DNA from: Pseudobdellovibrionaceae bacterium
GTDB lineage: Bacteria; Bdellovibrionota; Bdellovibrionia; Bdellovibrionales; Bdellovibrionaceae
DNA length: 64,000 nucleotides
Reading direction: 5' to 3'
Assembly (NCBI GenBank): GCA_016719575.1
Contig: JADJYV010000013.1
Span: 496,001-560,000 of the forward strand
Shown here: positions 40,925-48,792 of the stretch, one piece after another
How positions within the stretch are numbered: position 1 is the stretch's first letter
Layout: every line of letters starts with the position of its first letter
Notes under the pieces: generated by a model
What the model was told of the DNA's origin: nothing
Seen by the model: the letters and a program-made list of their open reading frames with translations, nothing else
Database searches by the model: none
Made by a program: the position numbers and the translations under genes

Positions 40925-41850
40925 TACTTAATAGTGGGCCCCACAACCCAAGTATTAAATTTTTTGGTCGCTAGAATTTCACGAGTGATGCTGCCAAAAA
41001 ACAAACTCGCAACCGGTCCATGATGTGAAGCGAGAGCAATAAGGGCCACCTTCTCTTCTTCTGCTACTTTTTCAATGGTCGCCGCCACTGAGGCCGCTGA
41101 CTCTTCGACGATTCTTCGAAAGCGAATTTGAATTCCTACCGCTCTTGCTTCTTCAAGCCATCGTTCTAGTTCTTTTTCAGCCCATTCCTTTTCTTCCTCA
41201 ATATAAGAGTTCGGAAGCTGAGGAACGTATCCAATTCCCTCGGCAGCACTCGTCGCCTGAATTGGCATGGAGACTGTATGAAACAAAATTAGATCCGCAT
41301 TACTTCCTTTAATCATCCGCAATAGCTTTTGGAAACTATTTTTAGACTCGTCCGAAAAGTCGGTTGCGAACAACACCTTATTTAAAACGGCTGTCGTGAG
41401 AGATTCCGGGCGCAGAAACAAAACTGGCAAGTCTGATTGTTTTAGTAATTCATTGGCAAAACTTCCCCAAAATAGGGCCCCCAATGCAGAACGTGCATGG
41501 GAGGATAGAAAAATCATCTGTGCTTTTTGTGCATGAGCGACCTTAACTATTTCGCTTGCCAAGTCAGATTTTTTTTCTGAATGAGAATAGATAATTTCTA
41601 TATCAGATGTTCCTGCCAAATAAACAGAGCTCAAATACTTTGCGACCAACTCTTTCGCATCAGACAAAAACAAATCTCGGTCGGCACAGACATAAGCGGG
41701 CTTAACCTTAAAAGCATCACCGCCAAATAGGGACACCAGCCTATTGAAATTCTCAAAATCGGGAACTAAGCTCGCCTCCGCAGGGTTTACAGCCCAAAGA
41801 GCTGACAGAGCTTGAGTTTCTATGTTTTTTTTTGTTTCAATTGTTTCCAT
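40924..41850 (-). CDS. Tandem universal stress protein (UspA) domains
   Basis: 308 residues made of two Usp folds (about 10-150 and 155-308). The second has the stronger ATP-type motif: LFATDFSDES at its start and ALASHHGPVASLFFGSITREIL at its end, matching G-x2-G-x9-GS. The first ends LSSHARSALGALFWGSFANELL, which is similar. Tandem Usp proteins bind ATP or AMP and accumulate in growth arrest or hypoxia. The start overlaps the CoA-transferase end by 14 bases, and the stop overlaps the ABC ATPase start. Confidence 0.92.
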   Translation of the reverse strand: METIETKKNIETQALSALWAVNPAEASLVPDFENFNRLVSLFGGDAFKVKPAYVCADRDLFLSDAKELVAKYLSSVYLAGTSDIEIIYSHSEKKSDLASEIVKVAHAQKAQMIFLSSHARSALGALFWGSFANELLKQSDLPVLFLRPESLTTAVLNKVLFATDFSDESKNSFQKLLRMIKGSNADLILFHTVSMPIQATSAAEGIGYVPQLPNSYIEEEKEWAEKELERWLEEARAVGIQIRFRRIVEESAASVAATIEKVAEEEKVALIALASHHGPVASLFFGSITREILATKKFNTWVVGPTIK

Positions 41851-43117
41851 TATACATTCCCCTTCTTGTTGCCCAAAGTCCCTCTCGGTCCTCGGGATGA
41901 GCGATTTCGATCAAGGCTTTTGCCCTTTCATTCAAAGTTTTCCCGTAAAGATCAGCGACTCCGTATTCGGTTACAACGTAATGCACGTGGGCCCTTGTGG
42001 TCACAACTCCGGCCCCCGCTTGCAAATTCAAAACAATGCGAGACCGCCCCGTTTTCGTTCTTGAGGGAAGAGCGATGATCGGCTTTCCACCACTCGAAAG
42101 TGCCGCACCTCTCATAAAGTCCATTTGTCCGCCGACACCAGAAATAATTTTATTACCAATAGAATCGGCACAAACCTGCCCAGTCAAGTCGACTTCAACT
42201 GCAGAATTGATAGCCGCAACGTTTTTGTTACGGCAAATGACAACAGGACTATTCACATAGTCTGAGGGCAGCTGGATAACAGCGGGGTTATCATCTATAA
42301 AATCGTACACCTCACGCGAGCCCATAATAAAAGCTGACACCGTTTTTCCTGGATGAACCGCTTTTTGTGAATTGTCGACAGCGCCCGCACGAATCAAATT
42401 CAGAACTCCATCTGACCACATTTCACTATGGATTCCCAAGTGTTTATGACCGTGAAGCTGGGCCAAAACTGCATCAGGAATCGAACCGATCCCCACTTGC
42501 AAGCATGCACCATTGTCAATAAGGCCGGCTACATTTTTTCCGATTGTACAATCGATGGGGCTTAGCTCCCGTTTTGCAGATTCAGGGAGAGGGACATCAA
42601 TTTCAATGTAAGCGTCGAGCTCATTCAGATGAATAAACCCATCGCCATGCACTCGCGGCATTTGACGATTGATTTGAGCAATCAACACATCAGCTACATC
42701 GATGGCAGCTCGAGCCACATCAACGCTTGTGCCAAGAGTGCAGTAACCCTGCTTATCTGGGGCCGAAAGGTGCAGAAGTGCCACCTGAATCGGTCTCCTC
42801 TTAGATTTAAAAAGCTGGGGAATTTCTGATAAAAAACACGGTAAATAATCAATGCGGTCCCCGTCTAGATGCGAACGCATATTCGATCCGACGAACAAAT
42901 TAACGGTCCGAAATTTATTTTTTAAAGAAGGGTGAGTGTAGTCGCAGGGGCCCTCCGTGTGAAGATGAATTAACTCCATATTTTCAAGACGGGGGGACTC
43001 TTTAACAAGGGCATCCAAGAGAACGTTCGGCGTTGCAGCCGCCCCGTGCACAAACACTCGTTGATTTGAATTTACAAGTGCCAAAGCTTCCTTCGCTGTG
43101 CTGCATTTCGTCGTCAT
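41837..43117 (-). CDS. Acetyl-CoA hydrolase/4-hydroxybutyrate CoA-transferase family
   Basis: 426 residues from the ATG at 43117, which has GGAG six bases upstream; the TTG at 43129 is unlikely. Family features are VALLHLSAPDKQGYCTLGTS, GACLQVGIGSIPDAVL, HSEMWSDG and the catalytic Glu in AAINSAVEVDLTGQV, followed by GGQMDFMRGA. These enzymes move CoA between acetyl-CoA and acids such as succinate, butyrate or 4-hydroxybutyrate, allowing acetate or fermentation-type energy conservation. The gene heads an operon with UspA and an MlaF-like ATPase. A perfect TTGAGAC-N5-GTCTCAA repeat lies 80 bases upstream. Confidence 0.88.
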   Translation of the reverse strand: MTTKCSTAKEALALVNSNQRVFVHGAAATPNVLLDALVKESPRLENMELIHLHTEGPCDYTHPSLKNKFRTVNLFVGSNMRSHLDGDRIDYLPCFLSEIPQLFKSKRRPIQVALLHLSAPDKQGYCTLGTSVDVARAAIDVADVLIAQINRQMPRVHGDGFIHLNELDAYIEIDVPLPESAKRELSPIDCTIGKNVAGLIDNGACLQVGIGSIPDAVLAQLHGHKHLGIHSEMWSDGVLNLIRAGAVDNSQKAVHPGKTVSAFIMGSREVYDFIDDNPAVIQLPSDYVNSPVVICRNKNVAAINSAVEVDLTGQVCADSIGNKIISGVGGQMDFMRGAALSSGGKPIIALPSRTKTGRSRIVLNLQAGAGVVTTRAHVHYVVTEYGVADLYGKTLNERAKALIEIAHPEDREGLWATRRGMYNGNN

Positions 43118-43196
43118 AACCATCTCCAACTTTCTTCACTTTTAACAGCAGAACTAGCCGTTCAGCAAACGAAAATGATTTAATTTTACGACTGGT

Positions 43197-43215
43197 TTGA
43201 GACATTTCGTCTCAA
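43197..43215. promoter_or_regulatory. Perfect activator site TTGAGAC-N5-GTCTCAA between divergent units
   Basis: TTGAGACATTTCGTCTCAA has two perfect 7-base arms. It lies between the minus-strand CoA-transferase operon and the plus-strand CBS gene and could serve both. No strict GG-N10-GC promoter was found on either side. CATTTTCGTTTGCTG (minus, about 43163-43177) has only the -12 part, and TGGTAGTTGTAAATGTT (plus, 43247) only the -24 part. Confidence 0.7.
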
Positions 43216-43325
43216 CCTCGTCATCTTTCGCCCCGACAATGAATTGTGGTAGTTGTAAATGTTGAAAAAACTAACTACAAGAGAGAGATTAGAGTACAAA
43301 CTTAAATACTACGAAAGGAAATCGT

Positions 43326-43751
43326 ATGACAGGACAAGGAAAGAACAACAACCTTAGCATAGCCCCCTACATGACTAAGCTGCCCCATACCATTGGCTCA
43401 GACCAACCCCTCGTTAAAGCCGAGAGACTTATGTCTTATCTTAAGGTCCGACATCTGCCCGTGCTTGAAGGCGGAAAGTTAGTAGGAATTCTTTCTGATC
43501 GAGACATCAAATTGCTAGAAAGTTTCAAAGATATCAACCCTGAGGAGACGAGCGTCTCTGAGGCCCTTTCTGAAGACGTCTACATGGTTTCATCTGAAAC
43601 CCCTGTCAGTGAAGTCTGCAAAAAGATGGCCGAAAAAAAATATGGATCAGTTCTCGTAGTTGACAACAAAAAATTGGTTGGGATTTTTACTTGGATCGAC
43701 GCTCTAAACGCGATGATAGAACTTTTAGAAAAAAAGGAGCCGACTCACTAG
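43326..43751 (+). CDS. Small stand-alone CBS-domain-pair protein
   Basis: 141 residues. CBS1 is at about 10-65 (MTKLPHTIGSDQPL, KVRHLPVLEGGKLVGILSDRDI) and CBS2 at about 80-135 (LSEDVYMVSSETPV, KYGSVLVVDNKKLVGIFTWID). It is similar in design to the CBS proteins at 8838 and 31595. GAAAGGAAATCGT precedes the ATG. It is a single-gene unit, divergent from the CoA-transferase operon across the perfect 7-5-7 palindrome, with a hairpin behind. It is the fourth CBS-pair protein of the window. Confidence 0.92.
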   Translation: MTGQGKNNNLSIAPYMTKLPHTIGSDQPLVKAERLMSYLKVRHLPVLEGGKLVGILSDRDIKLLESFKDINPEETSVSEALSEDVYMVSSETPVSEVCKKMAEKKYGSVLVVDNKKLVGIFTWIDALNAMIELLEKKEPTH

Positions 43752-43770
43752 AGGGTCAGCTCCTATTTTA
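43736..43770 (+). terminator. Terminator hairpin behind the CBS gene
   Basis: GGAGC-C-GAC pairs with GTC-A-GCTCC across an 11-base loop, followed by TATTTTAATT. The stem starts inside the last codons of the gene. Confidence 0.65.
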
Positions 43771-43777
43771 ATTGAAT

Positions 43778-44911
43778 TTATTTTTCTACTTTTTGAATTA
43801 GCTTTTCCATTGTCTTAAGTTCTTTAGAAACGTCTCCTGGAATATGAGTTCCACTTGATCCTGTAAAAGCCATAGAGACAATATCTTGATATTCTTTAAG
43901 GCATTTTTTTGCGACAGGATTTGTCGGGAACTCCATCACACACTGCTTCAAGTATAACTCCGGAAGGGAATAAAAAGTTCGATGACTATAATGGGATTCG
44001 CACAAAGAAAGCCAATACAAAATATCCGGCTTTAATGGAGTCTCTGGATACAAATTTAAATACTCAAAAAGCACACTTGAAACCTTAAGATACATAAGCT
44101 CTTTTTTAGGACTATCGAATTTAAAATCCCCAAGCAATTCATCCTTCAATGAAGTTTCAATATACTTTCTAAATTCAGCTTCCTGAGAGTTAGAAAAGCT
44201 GGGATAGGTTTCTGCTTTCATTGCATCAGCTGCAGCAAGCAATCCACTTATTTTTTTTGCTAAACCTTTTGGAAGCTCTTTATTAGAAAGACTTTCTTTT
44301 AATGCACTCGCAAGACTCTTAAAATCTCGCTGAACACGAGCATAATAAAAGAGCTGGCGATAAACTGATTTCTCAACGCTATCTGAGGTTACCATATTTT
44401 TCGGATATCCCTTAATGGCTTGTGCGTACAGTTTCATGGCCTCATCAAAATTTCTTATAACAAACAAAAACTCAGCTTCTTCAAATGGATTCACTAAAAT
44501 ATGTCCGCTATTCAGGGTTGTAAATTTAGTTGACACGGCTGGCAGCTGTGTATGGCATGACATACACACTCCAAGAGTCGACTTCAGCATCCATAGCGAA
44601 TAGCTTTTGTTCCCGGTCTGAAAAACCAATTCCGTTTCTTTTAATTGTTGGCTTAAAACCTGTCCCGAAATTTGAAAGCCAGTTTTCTTAATTCTACTTT
44701 CATGATTGATTTGCCGACTGAGTTCTTCCATCTTTTTTAGAGAGGCATTAATTTTTTCCGAATTCTTTGGATCCTTAAATGCGGATTCAGAAACGATATA
44801 AGGTTTCAAAAGAAAAATCTCATTCAACATTTGATCCATAAAAGGCTTTACATCCGCCCCTGCACTACTGCCTAAGCCGACAAGAGCGACAATCATCCAT
44901 AATCTTTTCAT
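43778..44911 (-). CDS. Periplasmic monohaem protein: cytochrome c'-like domain plus helical repeats
   Basis: 377 residues with a signal peptide (VALVGLGSSAGA). Residues about 20-125 form a helical domain that ends in the haem motif CMSCH (116-120), the cytochrome c' layout also seen in the protein at 7765. Residues 135-370 are TPR-like helices (EEAEFLFVIRNFDEAMKLYAQAIKGYP, LKQCVMEFPTNPVAKKCLKEY) likely to bind partners. It may deliver or sense electrons or NO in a protein complex; the function is unknown. It converges with the fourth CBS gene. Confidence 0.68.
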   Translation of the reverse strand: MKRLWMIVALVGLGSSAGADVKPFMDQMLNEIFLLKPYIVSESAFKDPKNSEKINASLKKMEELSRQINHESRIKKTGFQISGQVLSQQLKETELVFQTGNKSYSLWMLKSTLGVCMSCHTQLPAVSTKFTTLNSGHILVNPFEEAEFLFVIRNFDEAMKLYAQAIKGYPKNMVTSDSVEKSVYRQLFYYARVQRDFKSLASALKESLSNKELPKGLAKKISGLLAAADAMKAETYPSFSNSQEAEFRKYIETSLKDELLGDFKFDSPKKELMYLKVSSVLFEYLNLYPETPLKPDILYWLSLCESHYSHRTFYSLPELYLKQCVMEFPTNPVAKKCLKEYQDIVSMAFTGSSGTHIPGDVSKELKTMEKLIQKVEK

Positions 44912-45048
44912 CCCAATTCTCCTTATAAAAATTTACAATACAACAATCTATTTAGTATCCATTCGGCAAACAGAAGCCGCACGGTTTTCGTTCGAGGTAA
45001 AATTCATTTTTCATCAACAAGAACTATTAAAATACATTCAAGTGCAAA

Positions 45049-45063
45049 AGTACAATATGTACT
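45049..45063. promoter_or_regulatory. Inverted repeat AGTAC-N5-GTACT in a 284-base intergenic region
   Basis: The region 44912-45195 upstream of the monohaem gene holds this short palindrome and the terminator of the next gene. No gene is visible, and a promoter could not be called with confidence. Confidence 0.3.
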
Positions 45064-45184
45064 AGCCACCCGCCATCTAACACTCCGCAACAACCGATTG
45101 CAGTTTAGATCGAAGCCGATCATAAATTCCAAAAAACTAACAAAAGAACTTTCAAAAATAATTTGGATAGGCTGACAGTGATCT

Positions 45185-45206
45185 AAAAAGGGGCTCTAGA
45201 GGCCCC
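45185..45206 (-). terminator. Terminator of the lytic transglycosylase gene
   Basis: On the minus strand GGGGC pairs with GCCCC around the stop codon and loop, followed by five T. The stop codon TAG lies in the loop. Confidence 0.7.
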
Positions 45207-46638
45207 CGAAGACCTGGGGTTTGGCTAGAAGGGATTGATAAATTTGATAGTTTCTCTTTACCAGCCTCACGTACTCACGAGTTTCACTGTAAGGAATCAT
45301 TTCAACGAAGAGCTCAAGGCTTTCTGTTGGATAACGCTTTTGCCATTGTCGGACAGCTCCTGGCCCCGCATTATAGGCGGCAAGTGCGAGCTCAACCGAC
45401 CCAAACTCTGCAATCAAACGAGACAGAAACTCAGCACCTGCTTGAATATTCGATTCAGGCACTAACAACTCATTTCTTTGAGTTATTCCAAAATGTTTGG
45501 CCGTTGGATAAATCAATTGCATAAGCCCTGCGGCCTTAGCGCGGCTTCGAGCCAAAGGATTAAATGCGCTTTCTTGGCGAATCAATGATTTTACCAAAAT
45601 GGGATCCGTCGTTTTGCTGTTTTCTAAGATCTTTTCCCAAAAACGAATTGGAAAAAGCAATCCAGTCACTGACGGAGAAATTTTATCAGGATGATCGGCA
45701 AGATAACGGTGCAAAGTTTGAAACACCGGAAGATCAATCCCGTTAAAATTTAACAGCACCAGAACTGAAGTTTGAAACTCAAGCGGCAGAGCACGGAATT
45801 TTTCGTAATTTAATTTACTTGTGATTGCGTTAATTAGATCACCTCGACCTGCTTCGTGCAATTCGATCAAGGTGGCGAGCAAGCGATCCCAATTCTCATT
45901 TCCACTAGCCGCTGCCAAAGTCCACAAAAAAGGTTTTTCAGGACTGTCGTCGCCTTTAAGAAGAATTCCGTAGCCCCCCCAAGGATTTCGCGTTTTTACA
46001 ACTGGCTTTTTTAAACAAAGCCCCTGCAAATAGGCCAGACGATCTGTCACACCTCGCTCTGGAACTGGAGGAAACTGATCCAGGTAAGATATCGCCCGCG
46101 AGCAGTCCCCTTGTTGAATTGAAAATATTGCGAGCTTAAATAGACTTTCTTGCCGAGAAAAAGCCTGACAGACCAAAACCTTTTCATGCAAATGTTGAGA
46201 TTGTTCTATAGCCTCATTTTCTGGAAAATGGAGCTCCATCGAGTATGCAAGCGCTTGAGTCTCTAGGGACTGACTGCAATCAAAATTTTCAATTAAAGTC
46301 TTTGCCTTTTGTATTTTTCTAGTAAAGGTCCAAGGGCGAAATTTTGAAATAAAGCGATGCTGAATGTTTTTATCATTGTTTGTCACTGATGACTTCTCAG
46401 CCAATAATGATTGCGGTAGCACTTGTTTGAAATTTTTAATTTCGAGTCCATCATACCCCTTCACCTTCAGCTTCGACTTTAGATAGGGAAGGGTGTTTTT
46501 CGGCCCATTTTTGAGAGCCTGCTCAAGCTCTACGACGTCCTGATCCTGAAAACCGACAGAGTCCGTGGCTGCTGGCAGACGAGGTTTCGTTGCACAAGCT
46601 AAAGAAAGTAATAATACCGCACTCATAGTAAATCGCAT
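45196..46638 (-). CDS. Soluble-type lytic transglycosylase lipoprotein (SLT family)
   Basis: 480 residues, lipobox LSLAC. Residues about 60-330 are superhelical repeats like the U-domain of Slt70. The C-terminal SLT domain has the catalytic Glu in LIRQESAFNPLARSRAKAAG, then GLMQLIYPTAK and AAYNAGPGAV. It cleaves peptidoglycan glycan strands to anhydromuropeptides in the periplasm. It is transcribed alone and its terminator stem covers the stop codon. Closest function is Slt; whether it serves growth or predation cannot be told. Confidence 0.9.
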   Translation of the reverse strand: MRFTMSAVLLLSLACATKPRLPAATDSVGFQDQDVVELEQALKNGPKNTLPYLKSKLKVKGYDGLEIKNFKQVLPQSLLAEKSSVTNNDKNIQHRFISKFRPWTFTRKIQKAKTLIENFDCSQSLETQALAYSMELHFPENEAIEQSQHLHEKVLVCQAFSRQESLFKLAIFSIQQGDCSRAISYLDQFPPVPERGVTDRLAYLQGLCLKKPVVKTRNPWGGYGILLKGDDSPEKPFLWTLAAASGNENWDRLLATLIELHEAGRGDLINAITSKLNYEKFRALPLEFQTSVLVLLNFNGIDLPVFQTLHRYLADHPDKISPSVTGLLFPIRFWEKILENSKTTDPILVKSLIRQESAFNPLARSRAKAAGLMQLIYPTAKHFGITQRNELLVPESNIQAGAEFLSRLIAEFGSVELALAAYNAGPGAVRQWQKRYPTESLELFVEMIPYSETREYVRLVKRNYQIYQSLLAKPQVFGGL

Positions 46639-46706
46639 AAGATCTTATCGGCTGTTCTTAGAGATTTCTTTGATCTAGTTTTAAGCCTGAACGTTGAAAT
46701 TTATAA

Positions 46707-47483
46707 TTAACGCCGGATTAAAAAATAAACACTGAGGGCAAACGTCATAATCGCTCCCCACCAAAACAAATGACGAGTCTGGGAGCGAAGTGTTTCTTTA
46801 TATTTGCGGTCTCGCATAACCACTGAGGGGTCTTTGACAGCCTGGGCATACTCACGTCGAAGGAGGAAGGGCAAAACAAGAAAAAATCCAATCCCACCAA
46901 AATAAGACTGCGCCAACCACTCTTTATGGTGCGAGGCCAGGTGATCTACGATCACTCCTGTTCGTCGAGCTCGCATAAAGTCCTCCCCCGTACAAAGGTC
47001 AGGGCGATAAAACTTTAAAGAATCCAAGATGTAGTCAACCCGTTCTAAAAAAATAGGAATATGAATGGATTCACCAGTTGATAATTCTAAATAGAACCCA
47101 GGAACAACTTTTTTATGTCGAGCAAACCTTAGTCTGATCACGTCTGAAAGAAGAATTTGTGAAGCAGGCTTTTCTTTATTCTCAAAATAAAATCGATCTC
47201 CATGTAGGTGAACCCGTATTCCAATCGTTTCTCGCAGGATGATCGAAAGAGTTAAAAAAGTTGCAAACAATAAAATCTCAAAGAGTGATGTAAATCTCAA
47301 CAGGTAATAAAAATGACCCTTTAAAACATGCGAAAAAACATCAATAGCCAACAAGGATCCAATCGAAATTGTGGCAAGCCAGGCCATAAAATAAATTGCC
47401 TGCCCAGAAAGATGACTGGTTAATGAACGACTTAAACCCTCACGGCCATTATAAGAAAGACTTTGAAGTATTAAATTTTGCAT
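46707..47483 (-). CDS. Membrane protein of unknown function
   Basis: 258 residues with about four membrane helices: residues 28-48, 62-84, 195-208 and 238-256. Between the second and third pair lies a soluble domain of about 100 residues with HLHGDRFYFENK and VVPGFYLELSTGESIHIPIF, which looks like a PH-like or small beta domain. The family is not recognised. It is divergent from the AlkC-like gene. Confidence 0.55.
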   Translation of the reverse strand: MQNLILQSLSYNGREGLSRSLTSHLSGQAIYFMAWLATISIGSLLAIDVFSHVLKGHFYYLLRFTSLFEILLFATFLTLSIILRETIGIRVHLHGDRFYFENKEKPASQILLSDVIRLRFARHKKVVPGFYLELSTGESIHIPIFLERVDYILDSLKFYRPDLCTGEDFMRARRTGVIVDHLASHHKEWLAQSYFGGIGFFLVLPFLLRREYAQAVKDPSVVMRDRKYKETLRSQTRHLFWWGAIMTFALSVYFLIRR

Positions 47484-47676
47484 ATATCAAATGATAGGGG
47501 TTTTATGGATGTTTATCCACTGCGCCAAAGCCTTTTCTCACCTTGGGATTTACCTTGGACTGAGTATAGACAACTGCCTACTTCTTTATCGCTGAGATAA
47601 AAAAGACGAACAAGGACCTTCGCTTTTATCAGGTCGCCTGTTGATTAAACTCCTGCATTCGAAATACTATCTGCTT

Positions 47677-48786
47677 ATGAATGATACACAAAGCGCTTTC
47701 AAACTCTGGATTAACAAAGGGCTTCTCGAGCGAATGGCCGAATCCATCAGCACTGTTTATGCAGACTTTGATCGCCAAAAACTTATCCATCTAGCCCCAA
47801 AACTTGATTCCCTAGAATTAAAAGATCGAGTTCGTCGAGTCCGTGATGAGTTACGATGTCTTTTGCCTCAAAAGTATCGCACCGCACTCAAAATCCTTAT
47901 TATGTCCTTAGATGCCGGTAATTTAAAGGGGTTTGATCTCTGGCCCTATACTGAATTTATTCAAACCTATGGCATCGAAGATCTCGACGCGTCTTTACCT
48001 GCTTTAAAAAAAATAACCCCTCTTTTTACTTCTGAATTTGCAATTCGCCCTTTTATACGCAAATACCCAGAGCAAGCCCTCAGTTTTCTCAAATCATGCG
48101 CAAAGGATTCTAATGTGCATGTTCGCAGATGGGCCAGTGAAGGCTCGCGCGCCCGACTGCCCTGGGGCGAAAAGCTGGAGATCTTAATACAAAACCCAAC
48201 CCTCACCTTAGAAATCCTCGAGACACTCAAGCACGATCCGGACCTCTATGTACGCAAGAGTGTGTCCAATCATCTGAATGACCTTGCTAAGGATCATGCC
48301 GATTGGGTGATTGAAGTTCTCTCTCGTTGGAAGTTAAATTGCAAACCCGCACATGCAAAGAAAATAAATTGGATCATTTATCGTTCTCTTAGAAACCTAA
48401 TAAAAAAGGGCCATCCGAAGGCCATGAACTTAATTGGCGTCAATTGCAATGCCAAAGTTAAAGTCACTCCGGTTCAGTTAAATAAAAAGTTCTTTCGGCT
48501 AAACGATACTATAGAATTTAACTTCGCTATTTGCTCAATCGCAAAAAAGCAGCAAAAAATTATTATTGATTATATTATCCATCACGTAAAAGCCAACAAG
48601 GAAACGACGCCAAAGATATTTAAACTCAAAAATATTTTACTAGAGCCCAACCAAAAAATTTCGATTTTAAAAAAGCATTCTTTAAAAAAGATCACGACGA
48701 GAAAGTATTACCCCGGAGTTCACCTCTTAGAAATTCAAGTGAATGGAAAAGTTTTAATGTGGGCGGAATGGACTCTCAGACTCTAA
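47677..48786 (+). CDS. AlkC-like DNA alkylation repair protein
   Basis: About 369 residues from the ATG at 47677; a TTG at 47641 is an alternative, and neither has a strong ribosome site. The N-terminal ALK/HEAT-repeat solenoid (about 1-245) contains CAKDSNVHVRRWASEGSRARLPW and DPDLYVRKSVSNHLNDLAKD, which are AlkC/AlkD-type helices. The C-terminal beta domain (about 255-369) corresponds to the Ig-like domain seen in AlkC members. The enzyme excises N3-alkylated purines by base capture without flipping. The catalytic Asp/Glu was not pinned down. Confidence 0.8.
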   Translation: MNDTQSAFKLWINKGLLERMAESISTVYADFDRQKLIHLAPKLDSLELKDRVRRVRDELRCLLPQKYRTALKILIMSLDAGNLKGFDLWPYTEFIQTYGIEDLDASLPALKKITPLFTSEFAIRPFIRKYPEQALSFLKSCAKDSNVHVRRWASEGSRARLPWGEKLEILIQNPTLTLEILETLKHDPDLYVRKSVSNHLNDLAKDHADWVIEVLSRWKLNCKPAHAKKINWIIYRSLRNLIKKGHPKAMNLIGVNCNAKVKVTPVQLNKKFFRLNDTIEFNFAICSIAKKQQKIIIDYIIHHVKANKETTPKIFKLKNILLEPNQKISILKKHSLKKITTRKYYPGVHLLEIQVNGKVLMWAEWTLRL

Positions 48787-48792
48787 AAAGAT

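Noticed and set aside
43863..43880. GAGACAATATCTTG resembling the enhancer motif
   Set aside because: It lies inside the coding sequence of the monohaem protein and only one arm matches.
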